The translations under genes were made by a program, and so were the position numbers. From NCBI GenBank assembly GCA_018667855.1, contig JABIRL010000320.1, positions 1-64,000 of the forward strand: 64,000 bases of DNA, written 5' to 3'. Positions within the stretch are counted from its first letter, which is position 1, and each line of letters starts with the position of its first letter. This document shows positions 28,347-38,786 of this stretch, piece by piece. The notes under the pieces are model-generated. The model was not told where the DNA came from, did not search any database, and worked only from the letters and a program-made list of their open reading frames with translations. The DNA is from Rhodospirillaceae bacterium (GTDB taxonomy: Bacteria; Pseudomonadota; Alphaproteobacteria; GCA-2731375).

Positions 28347-29270
28347 GGCTGGGTGTTTCAGGGCTTCATCGAGACGTCGCCATAGACGCGGCAGATGCTC
28401 CAGATAGCCATTCTTACCCTGGCTGGCCAGACGGTTGAAAATAGCGATGACCCGCGTGTGGCGCTGGGCCGCCATGACGGCGTAGGAGGCGTTGAAGGCA
28501 ACCGTATCCAATTCGGGAAAAGCCGCGAGATAGCTCTTCAGGCAAGCGGCTGTCACCCCTTCGGCGACATCGCGGCGGGCATCCTGCAACAGCGAAACCA
28601 GGTCATAGGTCACGGGGCCGATACCGGCATCCTGAAAATCGATCAGGCCGCAGGCCCGTACCCCATCGCGATCCGGCAAATGAAACAGGTTGCCGGCATG
28701 AAAATCCCGCAACAGAAGAGACCGTGGCACGGCCATGGCATTCGCCAATGGTGCTTTCCAGGCTTGCCGGAAACTTTCGGCAAGCCGGTTGCTCTTGCCA
28801 TCGGCCAGGTCAGGTAGGCAGATTTCGGCGAACAGCATGCTTTGTTCCAGAAATCGATCGCTACCGAAATCCGGCAGCCCCTGGGCGCCAGTGAACTCGA
28901 GATTGAATCCCTGATGCAGATGGATCAAGGTGCGGGTAGCTAATTCATAAAGTGGCCCAGCCGCCGTGCCCCTATCCAACAGGGCGGTGTAGGTGTCGTC
29001 CCCGAAATCTTCCAGCAGAATCAGGCCCTGCTCCGGCACCGCCGACAGGATGCGCGGCGCTGATAGCCCCAAACCGGTCAGTATTTCATCGATCATGACG
29101 AATTCCGCCGTCATGGCATCCAGGGGCGCCTGCATCAGGATTGCGGTGTCCGGACCGCGGGTCAGACGGATGTAGTGGCGGGTTGAGGCGTCGCCCGCCA
29201 GGGGTGCCCGCTCCGCCCGGCCCCAACCCTGGCGCCCAAGAAAGTCATCGGTCTCCGTTGTCTTCACCAT
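28269..29270 (-). CDS. amgK: AmgK-like anomeric sugar kinase (phosphotransferase)
   Basis: Choline/aminoglycoside kinase-fold protein, 333 residues, matching the AmgK group of cell-wall recycling sugar kinases that phosphorylate N-acetylmuramate at C1. Core motifs: LAGDASTRHYIRL at the N-terminus, LLRDFHAGNLF (catalytic Asp) and GLIDFQDAGIGP (metal-binding Asp). It follows tsaE by overlap, the order seen in other Alphaproteobacteria. The normal next partner, the MurU nucleotidyltransferase, is not present: the downstream neighbour is a convergent membrane protein that overlaps it by 78 bases. The function is therefore by family and synteny only. Confidence 0.8.
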   Translation of the reverse strand: MVKTTETDDFLGRQGWGRAERAPLAGDASTRHYIRLTRGPDTAILMQAPLDAMTAEFVMIDEILTGLGLSAPRILSAVPEQGLILLEDFGDDTYTALLDRGTAAGPLYELATRTLIHLHQGFNLEFTGAQGLPDFGSDRFLEQSMLFAEICLPDLADGKSNRLAESFRQAWKAPLANAMAVPRSLLLRDFHAGNLFHLPDRDGVRACGLIDFQDAGIGPVTYDLVSLLQDARRDVAEGVTAACLKSYLAAFPELDTVAFNASYAVMAAQRHTRVIAIFNRLASQGKNGYLEHLPRLWRRLDEALKHPALVDVAAWFHRHMPPAVQIAQQGQQK

Positions 29271-29737
29271 GGCTCTCGCCAGCGTTCGGCTCCGGGCCCC
29301 ATGGCGCGCAAGGTCATATGCCGGCTATCGCCGCTCTCGGTCTCGGTAAGGTGGATCTCGATCCGGTCTTCGGGCAGCCAGCTACCGAGGCGGTCCGGCC
29401 ACTCGATTAGGCAGATGCCTTCGGCGAAGGCGTCATCGATACCCAGTTCGATCGCTTCCTCCCGCGCGCTCAACCGATACAAGTCGAAATGCCAGACAGT
29501 GCCCCGCGGGGTGTCGTAGGTCAGCAGCAGATTGAAGGTTGGGCTGGGAATATCGTCCCTTACGCCAAGGGCGCGCAGGAAACCCCTGGCGAACATGGTT
29601 TTGCCCGCTCCCAGATCGCCGATCAGGCAGAATATGTCCCCCGTCCCGCACAGCGCCGCCAGTTTGGCGGCGGCGGCCTCGGTCGCCGCCGGATCCGGCA
29701 ACGGGCATGCCGCCTCGATTGTTCCGGAAACACTCAA
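29264..29737 (-). CDS. tsaE: tRNA t6A biosynthesis ATPase TsaE
   Basis: ATPase of the TsaB-TsaD-TsaE complex making t6A37 in tRNA; 157 residues, standard length. P-loop GDLGAGKTMFARGF is at about residues 42-55, and LIEWPDRLGSWLPEDRI is the conserved later segment. It overlaps the end of divL by 4 bases and the start of the kinase gene by 7 bases. This divL-tsaE-amgK arrangement is an alphaproteobacterial synteny block. Confidence 0.94.
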   Translation of the reverse strand: MSVSGTIEAACPLPDPAATEAAAAKLAALCGTGDIFCLIGDLGAGKTMFARGFLRALGVRDDIPSPTFNLLLTYDTPRGTVWHFDLYRLSAREEAIELGIDDAFAEGICLIEWPDRLGSWLPEDRIEIHLTETESGDSRHMTLRAMGPGAERWREPW

Positions 29738-32124
29738 TCCCCGTCACCGGCGGCGGATTTGCCCTCACCCTGTCGTGGCAGCAGGAAACAGGTCACCTTG
29801 GTGCCTTCGCCCAGAGTTGAGTCCAGTTGCACCCGTCCGCCATGCAACTCAACGAAACTTTTCACCAGGGACAGACCCAGGCCAACGCTACGCTGTCGAT
29901 CGGGCGGGGCGGCCCGTCGAAAGGTTTCGAATACCACTTCCTGGTCCGCATCGCTGATGCCGACACCATTGTCGGCGATGGATAGGGCTACGTCATCGCC
30001 ATGATACGCGGCCGCGATGACGATCTTGCCACCGGTGTTGGAGAATTTCAGGGCGTTGCTCAACAAACGATACAGCACCTGCTTGATCCGTCGCTCATCG
30101 CCTTCGATGACACCAAAATCAACCGGACAATCCAGAACCATCTCCAGTTTCTGTTTGGTGGCGGGTTCATAGGCCAGGGCCATGACGTTCTCCAACACCT
30201 CATGAACGTCGAACCGTCTGAGTTCAAGGTCCAGTTGTCCAGCCTCGACGCTGGCCAGATCAAGAATATTGTTGATCAGTTCCAGCAGCTGGTTCGAGGA
30301 ATGCAGGATGTCGGCCGTATATTCCTTTTGCCGGTCGTTCAAGTCACCGAAGAATTCATTGCCCAGCACTTCCGTGAAGCCAATGATGACATTCAACGGG
30401 GTGCGCAGCTCGTAGCTGACGTTGGCCAGGAACTCCGACTTCAGGCGATCGGCGGCCTCCAGCGCTTCGTTCCGTTGCAACAGGGCATGTTCCACATTGA
30501 CGCTGTCGGTGACATCCACATAGGTGAACAAGGCATTACCATCCGGCAATGCAACAGAGGCGAAATCAATCACCACGTCGCCGCGCCGGCGCATCCGCCC
30601 GGAAATATTCTCTCGCGCGGTCGCCTGGGCAATCAAAATATCACGTATTTCGGACCAATCCCGCGTGCTTACCAGATTGCCGCGAACCGCTTCGACTACT
30701 TCTGAAATATGGGGCTCGCCTTGCAACTGGTTTTCATCCAATCCCCATATGCGTGCAAAGGCGGAATTGGCCAGCTTCAGGCGGCCGTCGCCGCCGTACA
30801 CCGCGACGCCTTCATAAAGATTATCCAGAGTTTCCTGTTGCACGGCGATCAAGGTGTTATACGACCGCTCCAACACCAGGGCATCTGTGATGTCCTCTGC
30901 CAGAAAAAATAATCCGCCAAAGGGGTGCGGGCTGATTACCTGGCGCAGGACCCGGCCGTCGGGGGCATAAATGACATCCTCGCGGGTTTCCAACAGGTCA
31001 TTGTAAAGCCGCATGAAACCTTGCTTATAAGCCGGGAAGTCAGCCTGTTCCGGGATCCGCCTGTTCTCGCGCAACTCATCCAGTACTTCACCATGGGTGG
31101 GCCCACGATGCAGCCAATCCTCATCCATCTGCCACAGCTCGGCAAAGGCATTGTTAAAGTAGTCGAGCCGCTTGTCGGGTCCGAATATCGAGATCGCGGT
31201 GGAGAGATTGTTCAGGACTTCGGCATGGGCGTCGATATGACGGCTCAGCTCTACATCGGCTTCCTCGATATGGGTTATGTCGCGGACAAAGCCGATAATA
31301 TTTTCGCTAACCGCCCCCGGCACTTCGGTCACATCCAAGGTACGGCGCTGGCCGCCGACCACGAAATGACGGCTCTCGCTGACGCTTTCGCCACCACCGC
31401 GAACAGCCTCCGCCAGGGTTTGCGCCTGATTGGGCATCAAGGGTGTTTCGATTTCAAAGCCCTTTGACGCGATCACTTCCTTAACCGTTGAATTGACCAA
31501 CGTCGCATAGGCTTCGTTGCACCAATCCATGACCAGATCGGGGCCGCGGCGATAGACGGGCACCGGCAGATCCGCCAGCAGGGCGGTATAGCCGTCAAGC
31601 TGGCGGGAGGTTTCATCCAGCGTAGTCGCGGTCCGCTGCTGCGCCGCCCGCGCTTCGTAAACAGGCGCGCCAATATCGCGCAGCCATACGATCGCCGTGA
31701 ATATTCCGTCCTCGTCACCCGGCTGTCCCTTGGCTTCGATAATCCTTTCACCGTCACCGGGACGTAGTTCAAGACGAAAACTCATACCCTCCTGGCGCAA
31801 TAGGGTGGTTATCTCAACCAACGCAGAATATTCGTCCTCGGCAAGAAATGGCGACAAATCTTCCAAAGACGTAACCGTATCGGGGGAAATATCGAACAGC
31901 GTTGCCAGACCGCGCGACCAAATTGTGCCATCGGGCAGCCAGGCAATAAAACCGCCATCGCTCAAGGCCTCCAAGGCGCGTTGACGCGCGGACTGGTCCG
32001 CCGCGCCGGCGTCAGCTAGAGCCAGGCGCTGCTTCGCCTTTTGTACTTGCAGCCACATGACACCGGCGAGCGCGAACCCCAGTCCCGTTGCAATGGCCAA
32101 CAATATGGTCCACCCGACCATCAT
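29734..32124 (-). CDS. divL: DivL-type PAS histidine-kinase homologue with Tyr for the phospho-His
   Basis: Cell-cycle signalling protein of 796 residues. An N-terminal membrane segment (about residues 4-26) is followed by several PAS domains and a HisKA/HATPase module. The phosphorylation box reads SYELRTPLN; the codon at 30414-30412 is TAC, so residue 571 is Tyr where histidine kinases have His. This is the hallmark of DivL in Caulobacter, which reads DivK phosphorylation and controls CckA. The ATP-binding lobe keeps NALKFSNTGG, DNGVGIS and GLGLSLVKSF. Neighbours tsaE and amgK-like are the expected synteny. The identification is strong; the CckA/DivK partners are outside the window. Confidence 0.93.
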   Translation of the reverse strand: MMVGWTILLAIATGLGFALAGVMWLQVQKAKQRLALADAGAADQSARQRALEALSDGGFIAWLPDGTIWSRGLATLFDISPDTVTSLEDLSPFLAEDEYSALVEITTLLRQEGMSFRLELRPGDGERIIEAKGQPGDEDGIFTAIVWLRDIGAPVYEARAAQQRTATTLDETSRQLDGYTALLADLPVPVYRRGPDLVMDWCNEAYATLVNSTVKEVIASKGFEIETPLMPNQAQTLAEAVRGGGESVSESRHFVVGGQRRTLDVTEVPGAVSENIIGFVRDITHIEEADVELSRHIDAHAEVLNNLSTAISIFGPDKRLDYFNNAFAELWQMDEDWLHRGPTHGEVLDELRENRRIPEQADFPAYKQGFMRLYNDLLETREDVIYAPDGRVLRQVISPHPFGGLFFLAEDITDALVLERSYNTLIAVQQETLDNLYEGVAVYGGDGRLKLANSAFARIWGLDENQLQGEPHISEVVEAVRGNLVSTRDWSEIRDILIAQATARENISGRMRRRGDVVIDFASVALPDGNALFTYVDVTDSVNVEHALLQRNEALEAADRLKSEFLANVSYELRTPLNVIIGFTEVLGNEFFGDLNDRQKEYTADILHSSNQLLELINNILDLASVEAGQLDLELRRFDVHEVLENVMALAYEPATKQKLEMVLDCPVDFGVIEGDERRIKQVLYRLLSNALKFSNTGGKIVIAAAYHGDDVALSIADNGVGISDADQEVVFETFRRAAPPDRQRSVGLGLSLVKSFVELHGGRVQLDSTLGEGTKVTCFLLPRQGEGKSAAGDGD

Positions 32125-32158
32125 CCGCGCCCTCGAATTGTCTTTTCAGTTCGCGAGA

Positions 32159-32235
32159 TTAGATCAAACAGCCGGAAAACGGAATCGTTTTCCGGCTGAT
32201 AGTTTGATCTAATTCAAAGAGTTAGAGAGCAAGCC
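32159..32235 (+). repeat. Palindromic repeat, copy B with truncated second hairpin
   Basis: TTAGATCAAA and TTTGATCTAA (32159-32212) enclose a stem CAGCCGGAAAACG/CGTTTTCCGGCTG around GAAT. It is the same element as 11901-11953 in the opposite orientation. A GTTAGAG-AGCAAG-CCGCG sequence from 32221 matches the start of the long hairpin next to copy A, so copy B retains only a fragment of the second half. It fills the spacer between ahcY and divL. Confidence 0.85.
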
Positions 32236-32266
32236 GCGCCGGCAAGACCAGCGCAGGCGCGTCGGA

Positions 32267-33562
32267 TCAATAACGGTAGTATTCAGGCTTGAACGGGCCT
32301 TGTGTTCCCACACCGATATAACCGGCCTGCTCGTCGCTCAATGTTGTCAGATGCACGCCCAGCTTTTCCAGATGCAGATCGGCGACTTTCTCGTCCAGAT
32401 GCTTGGGCAGGGTATAGACCTTGGCCTCGTATTCGGCATGCCGTTCCCACAATTCAATCTGCGCCAGAACCTGGTTGGTGAACGAGGCGCTCATAACGAA
32501 GCTGGGATGACCGGTGGCGCAACCCAGGTTTACCAACCGCCCTTCAGCCAGCACGATCAGGCGGCGGCCATTGGGGAATTCAACCTCGTCCACTTGAGGT
32601 TTGACGTTGTGCCAGGGGTGGTTACGCAGGGCCTCGATCTGAATTTCGCTGTCGAAATGACCGATGTTGCAGACAATGGCCCGGTCCTTCATCTCGCGCA
32701 TATGCTCAATGGTGATGACGTCCTTGTTGCCGGTGCAGGTGACGAAGATATCGCCCAGCGGCGCGGCTTCTTCCATGGTGACGACCTGATAGCCTTCCAT
32801 GGCCGCCTGCAGGGCGCAAATGGGGTCGATTTCCGTAACCATGACCCGTGCACCCTGGCTGCGCAGTGAGGCGGCGGAGCCTTTGCCTACATCGCCAAAG
32901 CCGCAAACCACGCCAACCTTGCCGGCCATCATCACGTCGGTGGCCCGCTTGATGCCGTCGACCAGGCTTTCCTTACAGCCATAAAGGTTGTCGAATTTCG
33001 ACTTGGTGACCGAATCGTTGACGTTGATGGCGGGGACCGCCAGGCTGCCGTCACGCTCCATCTCGTACAGACGATGCACGCCGGTGGTGGTTTCCTCGCT
33101 CAGGCCACGGATTTCTTTCATCAATTCGGGATATTTATCGTGCATCAGGCCGGTCAGATCGCCACCGTCATCCAGGATCATGTTGGGGCGCCAGCCATCA
33201 GGGCCCTCGATGGTCTGCTCAATGCACCACCAGAACTCCTCTTCCGACTCGCCCTTCCAGGCAAAGGTGGGAATTTCGGCGGCAGCCATGGCAGCGGCGG
33301 CCTGATCCTGGGTGGAGAAAATGTTGCAGGACGACCAGCGTACTTCCGCGCCCAGGGCAATCAAGGTTTCCATCAGCACAGCAGTCTGAATGGTCATATG
33401 CAGGCAGCCCGCGATGCGGGCGTCCGCCAGGGGCTTGCTGGCGCCGAACTCATCGCGCAAGGCCATCAGGCCCGGCATTTCCGTCTCGGCGATGGCAACT
33501 TCCTTGCGGCCCCAATCGGCCAGGGAAAGATCGGCAACCTTATAGTCGGTAAACGTGCTCAT
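32267..33562 (-). CDS. ahcY: Adenosylhomocysteinase
   Basis: Hydrolyses S-adenosylhomocysteine to adenosine and homocysteine, recycling the by-product of methylation; 431 residues. NAD-binding motif [12 protein letters not shown] is near residues 210-221, and the C-terminus KPEYYRY is the family end. The start at ATG 33562 lies after a 189-base spacer that has a 13-base tandem repeat but no recognisable SAH riboswitch. The gene is read toward divL with 142 bases between them. Confidence 0.98.
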   Translation of the reverse strand: MSTFTDYKVADLSLADWGRKEVAIAETEMPGLMALRDEFGASKPLADARIAGCLHMTIQTAVLMETLIALGAEVRWSSCNIFSTQDQAAAAMAAAEIPTFAWKGESEEEFWWCIEQTIEGPDGWRPNMILDDGGDLTGLMHDKYPELMKEIRGLSEETTTGVHRLYEMERDGSLAVPAINVNDSVTKSKFDNLYGCKESLVDGIKRATDVMMAGKVGVVCGFGDVGKGSAASLRSQGARVMVTEIDPICALQAAMEGYQVVTMEEAAPLGDIFVTCTGNKDVITIEHMREMKDRAIVCNIGHFDSEIQIEALRNHPWHNVKPQVDEVEFPNGRRLIVLAEGRLVNLGCATGHPSFVMSASFTNQVLAQIELWERHAEYEAKVYTLPKHLDEKVADLHLEKLGVHLTTLSDEQAGYIGVGTQGPFKPEYYRY

Positions 33563-33620
33563 GAATGGTCTCCCAGGGGCGAAGTCCGCAGCCTCTTTCG
33601 TGGTGGATTTCGGCCCATGT

Positions 33621-33646
33621 CGGTTAAATGCGTCGGTTGAATGCGT
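33621..33646. repeat. 13-bp tandem repeat upstream of ahcY
   Basis: CGGTTAAATGCGT and CGGTTGAATGCGT stand back to back, one mismatch, about 60-85 bases upstream of the ahcY start. They could be a regulatory direct repeat or replication slippage. TTGACC and TATAAG lie close by upstream but too near each other to be a normal -35/-10 pair. Confidence 0.75.
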
Positions 33647-33751
33647 GGGCTTATACGACGGTCAAAAACATAACCGTCTAAGCCTGCGGCGCTGTGTAGC
33701 AAACAGACCGCCCGGACGCAAGCATAAAAAAATCTTTATATGTTTAATCAT

Positions 33752-34936
33752 TCATTTACCCTTCAGTTGAAGCGCCATGGCGAACATAGCGCCGTTCAAG
33801 GCCAACGCAGCCATCCACCAGGTTTGCCAGATGCCGAAACTCAGGTGCGCCAGGGCCAATACGCTCACAAGCAGCCCGGCGGCAGCGGCGCGCTGGTATC
33901 TCTCCTTTAGTGTCGAGGCCCGCCAAAAAAGCGCGGCCAAGGCCATGGCCGCCAGCACCGCGCCGATGGCGCCCAATTCCAACCAGATCTGCAGGCTGGC
34001 GTTATGGGGATGAACGCTCATGACATTTCCGCCGCCGGCCAATTTGGTGTCACCGCCCGGAATGCGGCGGGATGCATCCATGCCCCAACCCAGAATTGGC
34101 GCTTCGGCAATGCGTTCCGCGGTGAATTCCCAGATATGCAGACGATGCAGGGCGGAATACTGATGTTCGCCGAATTGCCCCGACCATCGATCCGGGGAAA
34201 GATATGTCCCTGGCAACAACGGCGCCGCCAGCATGGATAGGAAGACCAAAACCGCCAGCCCGCGCAGAAACCAAACACCAAAATAATGCGCGAATGGCAG
34301 GCATATCAACGACAAAGCCATGGCCAAGGCGCTGCTATTGGACACGCCGATCCCGATGCTGATGATGGCTGCCAGAATTGGCGCGAAACCCCATAACCCG
34401 CCCTTCAATTGCCACACTACCAGAGCCGTGGTCCATGCCATCATGAACAACATTGCCTCCGCCCGATTGAGGACCGTCTCATCGAACTGATCTTTGCGTC
34501 CCTGAAACTCATAAAACCATTTATGCGCGGCGGCACCCGAAAGGCTTTCAGAAACAAGTAATATCGCGGCGATGGCGAACGCACCGATTAACGCGCGCCG
34601 CAACGGCTCGTGATCTTCCCGCGAAATGTCCCGGATGCCATCCACGAGCAACAATGTCGAAAGCAATACCGCCGCCAACTTGGCGACCGTGATCAGGGCG
34701 GCCTGCGGGTCTAAAGCCCAGAATGCCGAAGCCAGGGCCCAGACAATGATCGCGGCGGCGGGAATGGCGGCGGAACTCCGGAAAGGTCGCCAAAGCTGCC
34801 CCGACCGCAGGCGATGAATTATCATCCAGGACGCGGCGAGAGCCAGCAATGGGACAACCACCTTGGGCGCGATAACGCCCAGCGGGGCGAACAAGGCCGC
34901 GAGCAGAAACAGCGGGCGGGCCGGGGCGGTGGGCAT
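33752..34936 (-). CDS. O-antigen ligase-like polysaccharide membrane protein
   Basis: Polytopic inner-membrane protein of 394 residues with the O-antigen ligase (Wzy/WaaL) domain. About ten hydrophobic segments are seen; the large periplasmic loop contains EHQYSALHRLHIWEF and an acidic GWGMDASRRIPGG, followed by HPHNASLQIWLELG, the family signature. The start shares bases with the preceding stop (TGATG). The job is joining or ligating glycan to a lipid carrier or protein; ligase versus polymerase cannot be told apart. It is the last gene of a glycan operon read from 41.5 kb. Confidence 0.87.
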   Translation of the reverse strand: MPTAPARPLFLLAALFAPLGVIAPKVVVPLLALAASWMIIHRLRSGQLWRPFRSSAAIPAAAIIVWALASAFWALDPQAALITVAKLAAVLLSTLLLVDGIRDISREDHEPLRRALIGAFAIAAILLVSESLSGAAAHKWFYEFQGRKDQFDETVLNRAEAMLFMMAWTTALVVWQLKGGLWGFAPILAAIISIGIGVSNSSALAMALSLICLPFAHYFGVWFLRGLAVLVFLSMLAAPLLPGTYLSPDRWSGQFGEHQYSALHRLHIWEFTAERIAEAPILGWGMDASRRIPGGDTKLAGGGNVMSVHPHNASLQIWLELGAIGAVLAAMALAALFWRASTLKERYQRAAAAGLLVSVLALAHLSFGIWQTWWMAALALNGAMFAMALQLKGK

Positions 34937-36072
34937 CAGGTTCGCCCGCCAACCATGTCGTAGGCGGCCAGGGTGTCGGCGACAAAGGCCTCCACCGTGA
35001 ACTCATCCAACGCCATTTGGCGGGCGGCCCGGCCCATGGACCGGCGTAGTTCGTCATCCTCCAGCAACGTGCCGATCGCTGCTGCCGTGGCGGGGCCGTC
35101 GCGAACCGGGACCAGCAGGCCGCTTTCCCCTTGGCGCACCACTTCACGGCAGCCCGGTACATCCGCCGTGACGATGGGCAGACCGCAGGCCGCCGCCTCG
35201 ATCAAACCACGGGGCAAACCTTCGCGATAACTGGGCATGCAGATGATATGGGCCTGTTGCAGGACCTGGGGCATATCGGTGCGGAAGCCCCACCATTCAA
35301 TCAGACCATCGAGTTCCCAACCCCGAACGACGGCTTCCGGTACGTCGGTGGGATTGGCGGGATCCCGGCGCCCGACCAGAACAAACCTGGCCTGGCTGCC
35401 GGCGTCCTTAAGGGTACGGGCGGCATGGATGAATTCATGCACCCCCTTGTCGCCCAGAATGCGGGCCGGGAACATCACGACAATGCGCCCCTCGGGCGGC
35501 GGTACGGGAGCGAAGGTGGTCATATCCACGCCGCAGCCCTTAATCATCAAAGTGATGTCTTCGCGTACCAGACGGCGTTGCAAAAACATTCCCAGATCGT
35601 CCGGATTCTGAAAAATAACCCGGGCGTTGGGATGCCCCAGGGCATAACGGTAAAGCGGCATGATCAAGGTCCGGATCGATCTGGCCAGCCAGTCATTGGA
35701 TATGAACAGAAACCCCATACCGGTGATGGCATGCACGACGCCGGGCACGCCCAGCAAGCGAGACGCAAGGCCGCCGAAGATCACCGGTTTCATGGCGACG
35801 TGATGCACCAGATCGGGTTTGATGCCACGGATCAGGCCAAAGCAGCGGCTCAACAGACGCAGCTCACCCAGCAGGTTGCGGCCGCCCCGTTTCAGGGGCA
35901 GGTCGTGATAGTGAAAGCCGCAACCGCGAATGACGGCGACCGATCCTGCTTCATGGGGGGCCGCGACATGAACTTCATAACCGGCTTCCTGGGCCGCCAG
36001 GGCCACGGGCAGGCGGTGGGTGGTAAAGAACAGCGCTTCGTTCATCAGGAACAGCAGGCGCGGCGGGCTCAT
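34936..36072 (-). CDS. GT4-family glycosyltransferase
   Basis: Cytoplasmic retaining glycosyltransferase with GT-B fold, 378 residues from ATG 36072 ([12 protein letters not shown]); the start forms an ATGA overlap with the asnB stop, which is why a longer frame upstream is rejected. N-terminal [18 protein letters not shown] and C-terminal [14 protein letters not shown] (GT4 E-x7-E pattern) are present. It resembles WbpX/ExoL-like O-antigen or capsule transferases. The donor sugar is unknown. Confidence 0.9.
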   Translation of the reverse strand: MSPPRLLFLMNEALFFTTHRLPVALAAQEAGYEVHVAAPHEAGSVAVIRGCGFHYHDLPLKRGGRNLLGELRLLSRCFGLIRGIKPDLVHHVAMKPVIFGGLASRLLGVPGVVHAITGMGFLFISNDWLARSIRTLIMPLYRYALGHPNARVIFQNPDDLGMFLQRRLVREDITLMIKGCGVDMTTFAPVPPPEGRIVVMFPARILGDKGVHEFIHAARTLKDAGSQARFVLVGRRDPANPTDVPEAVVRGWELDGLIEWWGFRTDMPQVLQQAHIICMPSYREGLPRGLIEAAACGLPIVTADVPGCREVVRQGESGLLVPVRDGPATAAAIGTLLEDDELRRSMGRAARQMALDEFTVEAFVADTLAAYDMVGGRT

Positions 36073-37982
36073 GTCGATTGGCCGTCCAGCCAGGACTGGA
36101 ACATCAGAATATCCCACAACTGATGCTGCCAGTTGCGCCGTCCCGACAAATGTTCGGTCCAGGGGCGGCGGATCGGGGCCGGGTCGAAATAACCGTCACC
36201 GGCCAGTCGCGCGGGCGACAGCAGATCCTCGGCCCAGTCCCGCAAGGGTCCGCGCAGCCAGTCATGGATCGGCACGGCGAAACCCATCTTGGGCCGCTCG
36301 ATCAATTCTTGCGGCACATGGCGGTACAGCACCTGACGCAACAGCCGCTTGGATTGGCCGCCGCTCAATTTCATGGCCAGGGGCAGCGACCAGGCGAAGG
36401 CCACCACCCGGTGGTCCAGCAAAGGTACCCGCGCTTCCAGGCTGACGGCCATGGAGGCGCGGTCGACCTTGGTCAGGATGTCGTCGTGCATATAGGTCAT
36501 GGCGTCGAGATACATCATCTCGTGGGCCGCATCTGTCAGATCGGCGCCCCAATGCCGGGGCAGATCGCCGGATCTGTTCAACACCATGCTTTCGGCCCCG
36601 GCCCAATGGCTGGTCAGCCCCTCGTACATCTGGCCCGCGTCACGGGCATGCAGAACGCCGGCCAGCTTATGCAGTTTGTCACCGGGATTGCGCTGGCCCA
36701 GCAGATGCGCCAGGCGATCCCATTGATGCGGCGGCAGCATCGTCATGAGGCGCGCCAGGAAATGTTTCGCGGGCCCCGGCAACCAGCGCGTGGCCCTGAT
36801 CACCCGCTCAACCCACAGATAACGGTTATAGCCGCCAAACATCTCGTCCCCGCCGTCGCCGGACAACGCCACCGTGACATGCTCCCGCGCCATTTTTGAA
36901 ACCAGGTAGGTGGGAATTTGCGACGAATCGGCGAACGGCTCATCATAGATTTGCGCCAGGCGGGGCACCACGTCCAGGGCGTCCGCATCGGTCACATAAA
37001 GTTCGTGGTGATCCGTGCCCAGATGCCGGGCCACGGCCTTGGCATCCACCGCCTCATCATAGCCGGTATCGCTGAAGCCGATGGAGAATGTTTTGACGGG
37101 TTGGTCCGATTGCCGCTGCATCAGGGCCGCGACGGTGGATGAATCGATGCCGCCGGACAAAAACACCCCCAACGGGACGTCGGCCACCATGCGGCAGCGC
37201 ACGGCCTCGGCCAGCAACCTCTCCAATTCCGCCGCCGCCTCCTGTTCACTGCCCTGAAACAGCGACGCCTGGCCCCCTTCCGCCACCTGGCGCAGGTTCC
37301 AATAGGGGGAGAGCGCGATATCGCCCTTGGGCCCGCAACGCAGGATCGTTCCCGCCGGCAGCTTGCGCACATCGTCATAAATTGTTTGCGGTGCCGGCAC
37401 GCAATTCCGCTTCAAATACAGCGCCAGGGCATCCCGGTCGATGGCGCCCGCGAAGGCAGGATGGGCCCGCAGGGCATGCAGTTCCGAGGCAAAGACCAGA
37501 TGCCTGCCGAACTGGGCGTAATACAGCGGTTTGATGCCCAGGCGGTCCCGGGCCAGGATCAATTCCTGTTCCTGGCGGTCCCACAGGGCAAAGGCGAACA
37601 TGCCGACAAAGCGACCCACGGCGGCCTCCACACCCCATTCGGATATGGCCGTCAGGATTACCTCCGTGTCGGAATGACCCTTGTATTGATGCCCCTTGGC
37701 GGCAAGTTCCGCACGCAGTTCCGGAAAATTATAGACTTCGCCATTGTAGGTGATGACATAGCGGCCGTCGTGGGAGGTCATGGGCTGGGCGCCCGCGGGG
37801 GACAGATCGATGATCGCCAGGCGGCGAAAACCCAGCGCGATGCCGCTTTTAGCATCAATCCATTGGCCGTCGGAATCCGGTCCCCGGTGATGCAGGGTAT
37901 CGGCCATGGCCTTGATCTGACGGCTTAATGTCTCCGCCGGCGTGGCCGGTTCGAACTCCAGCGATCCCGTCAGGCCGCACAT
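36069..37982 (-). CDS. asnB: Asparagine synthase (glutamine-hydrolysing)
   Basis: Glutamine-dependent amidotransferase of 637 residues. The processed N-terminal Cys2 ([10 protein letters not shown]) is the glutaminase nucleophile, and [12 protein letters not shown] is the PP-loop ATP motif. AsnB-like enzymes are common in capsule and O-antigen clusters and may amidate a sugar acid rather than make asparagine; position between a sulfotransferase and a glycosyltransferase supports that idea. Adjacent genes abut or overlap it: the upstream sulfotransferase stop is directly next to its ATG. Confidence 0.94.
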   Translation of the reverse strand: MCGLTGSLEFEPATPAETLSRQIKAMADTLHHRGPDSDGQWIDAKSGIALGFRRLAIIDLSPAGAQPMTSHDGRYVITYNGEVYNFPELRAELAAKGHQYKGHSDTEVILTAISEWGVEAAVGRFVGMFAFALWDRQEQELILARDRLGIKPLYYAQFGRHLVFASELHALRAHPAFAGAIDRDALALYLKRNCVPAPQTIYDDVRKLPAGTILRCGPKGDIALSPYWNLRQVAEGGQASLFQGSEQEAAAELERLLAEAVRCRMVADVPLGVFLSGGIDSSTVAALMQRQSDQPVKTFSIGFSDTGYDEAVDAKAVARHLGTDHHELYVTDADALDVVPRLAQIYDEPFADSSQIPTYLVSKMAREHVTVALSGDGGDEMFGGYNRYLWVERVIRATRWLPGPAKHFLARLMTMLPPHQWDRLAHLLGQRNPGDKLHKLAGVLHARDAGQMYEGLTSHWAGAESMVLNRSGDLPRHWGADLTDAAHEMMYLDAMTYMHDDILTKVDRASMAVSLEARVPLLDHRVVAFAWSLPLAMKLSGGQSKRLLRQVLYRHVPQELIERPKMGFAVPIHDWLRGPLRDWAEDLLSPARLAGDGYFDPAPIRRPWTEHLSGRRNWQHQLWDILMFQSWLDGQST

Positions 37983-38786
37983 CTAGGCCGACCCACCAAG
38001 GCTAAGGGGGGAAAAATCGACGCCGGGATAGTGCCGGGTCAGGGCCTGAATCTTTGATTTCTGCGCCGTATCCAGTTCCTCTCCACCGCGCCCGGCGACA
38101 CCCTGATTGAACCGGCTGTCATCGCCCTTGGCGTGGATTAACGACCGTTCGATGACCGCCTGATCTTTTTCAAGCCCATGGAAGCTCAGGATCCGGCCAA
38201 CCGTGTTCGCGCCATTGGCAACCAAGTCCTCGTATCGCAGCCAAAGGCAATCCTGATCGGCGCGCGTCCAGTCGGCGGTGAAGCGGATATACCAGGGCAT
38301 GACCAGATCGATGACCATGTCCAGGCGCTCCTCGCGCTGCCGGTGCATGAAATCTGTGGGTACATTCAACAGCGGCGTTTCGGACGATTCCGTTTCCAGA
38401 TGGTCCGTAAAACTGACGACGGCGTCATAGGCGTTGCGGGTCAGAATGATGGGACGGATGGCAAATTGCTCCATCAACGCCAGGTTCGGTGCGCTGGGGC
38501 GGGTATGTTGATGGCTGATGACATCCATGGACCAGGCATCGATCAGATTGGGCAGATACAGATCCTGTTCATTGAGCTGATGATAGCCCAGGAAAAAGCT
38601 TTGAAAGCCGGTCACTTCAGCCAGGGTCTTGACCAGAAAGGTGGAGCCGGATTTCGGCAGGGCGGAGATAAAGATCGTCTTGCCGCGCCGGCGAAAGAAT
38701 TTTTTCAGGCGCAGGTTCAGGCGCAGGCCACGGCGCGAGGTGGTCTTCAGGCCACGTTCCAGACGTTGGGCGGCGGTACGGCTCAT
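37983..38786 (-). CDS. Sulfotransferase (PAPS-dependent), glycan cluster
   Basis: Predicted sulfotransferase of about 267 residues from ATG 38786 (MSRTAAQRL), which forms an ATGA overlap with the previous gene; an ATG at 38804 would add six residues. The 5'-phosphosulfate-binding loop reads LPKSGSTFLVKTL at the N-terminus, and an LTRNAYDAVVSF segment matches the 3'-phosphate-binding part. It probably sulfates a surface glycan; the acceptor is unknown. A second sulfotransferase of a different subgroup is at 51680. Confidence 0.88.
   Translation of the reverse strand: MSRTAAQRLERGLKTTSRRGLRLNLRLKKFFRRRGKTIFISALPKSGSTFLVKTLAEVTGFQSFFLGYHQLNEQDLYLPNLIDAWSMDVISHQHTRPSAPNLALMEQFAIRPIILTRNAYDAVVSFTDHLETESSETPLLNVPTDFMHRQREERLDMVIDLVMPWYIRFTADWTRADQDCLWLRYEDLVANGANTVGRILSFHGLEKDQAVIERSLIHAKGDDSRFNQGVAGRGGEELDTAQKSKIQALTRHYPGVDFSPLSLGGSA

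Noticed and set aside
33563-33751. Possible SAH or SAM riboswitch upstream of ahcY
   Set aside because: I could not fit a known consensus; only a 13-base direct repeat was visible. A covariance search is needed to be certain.
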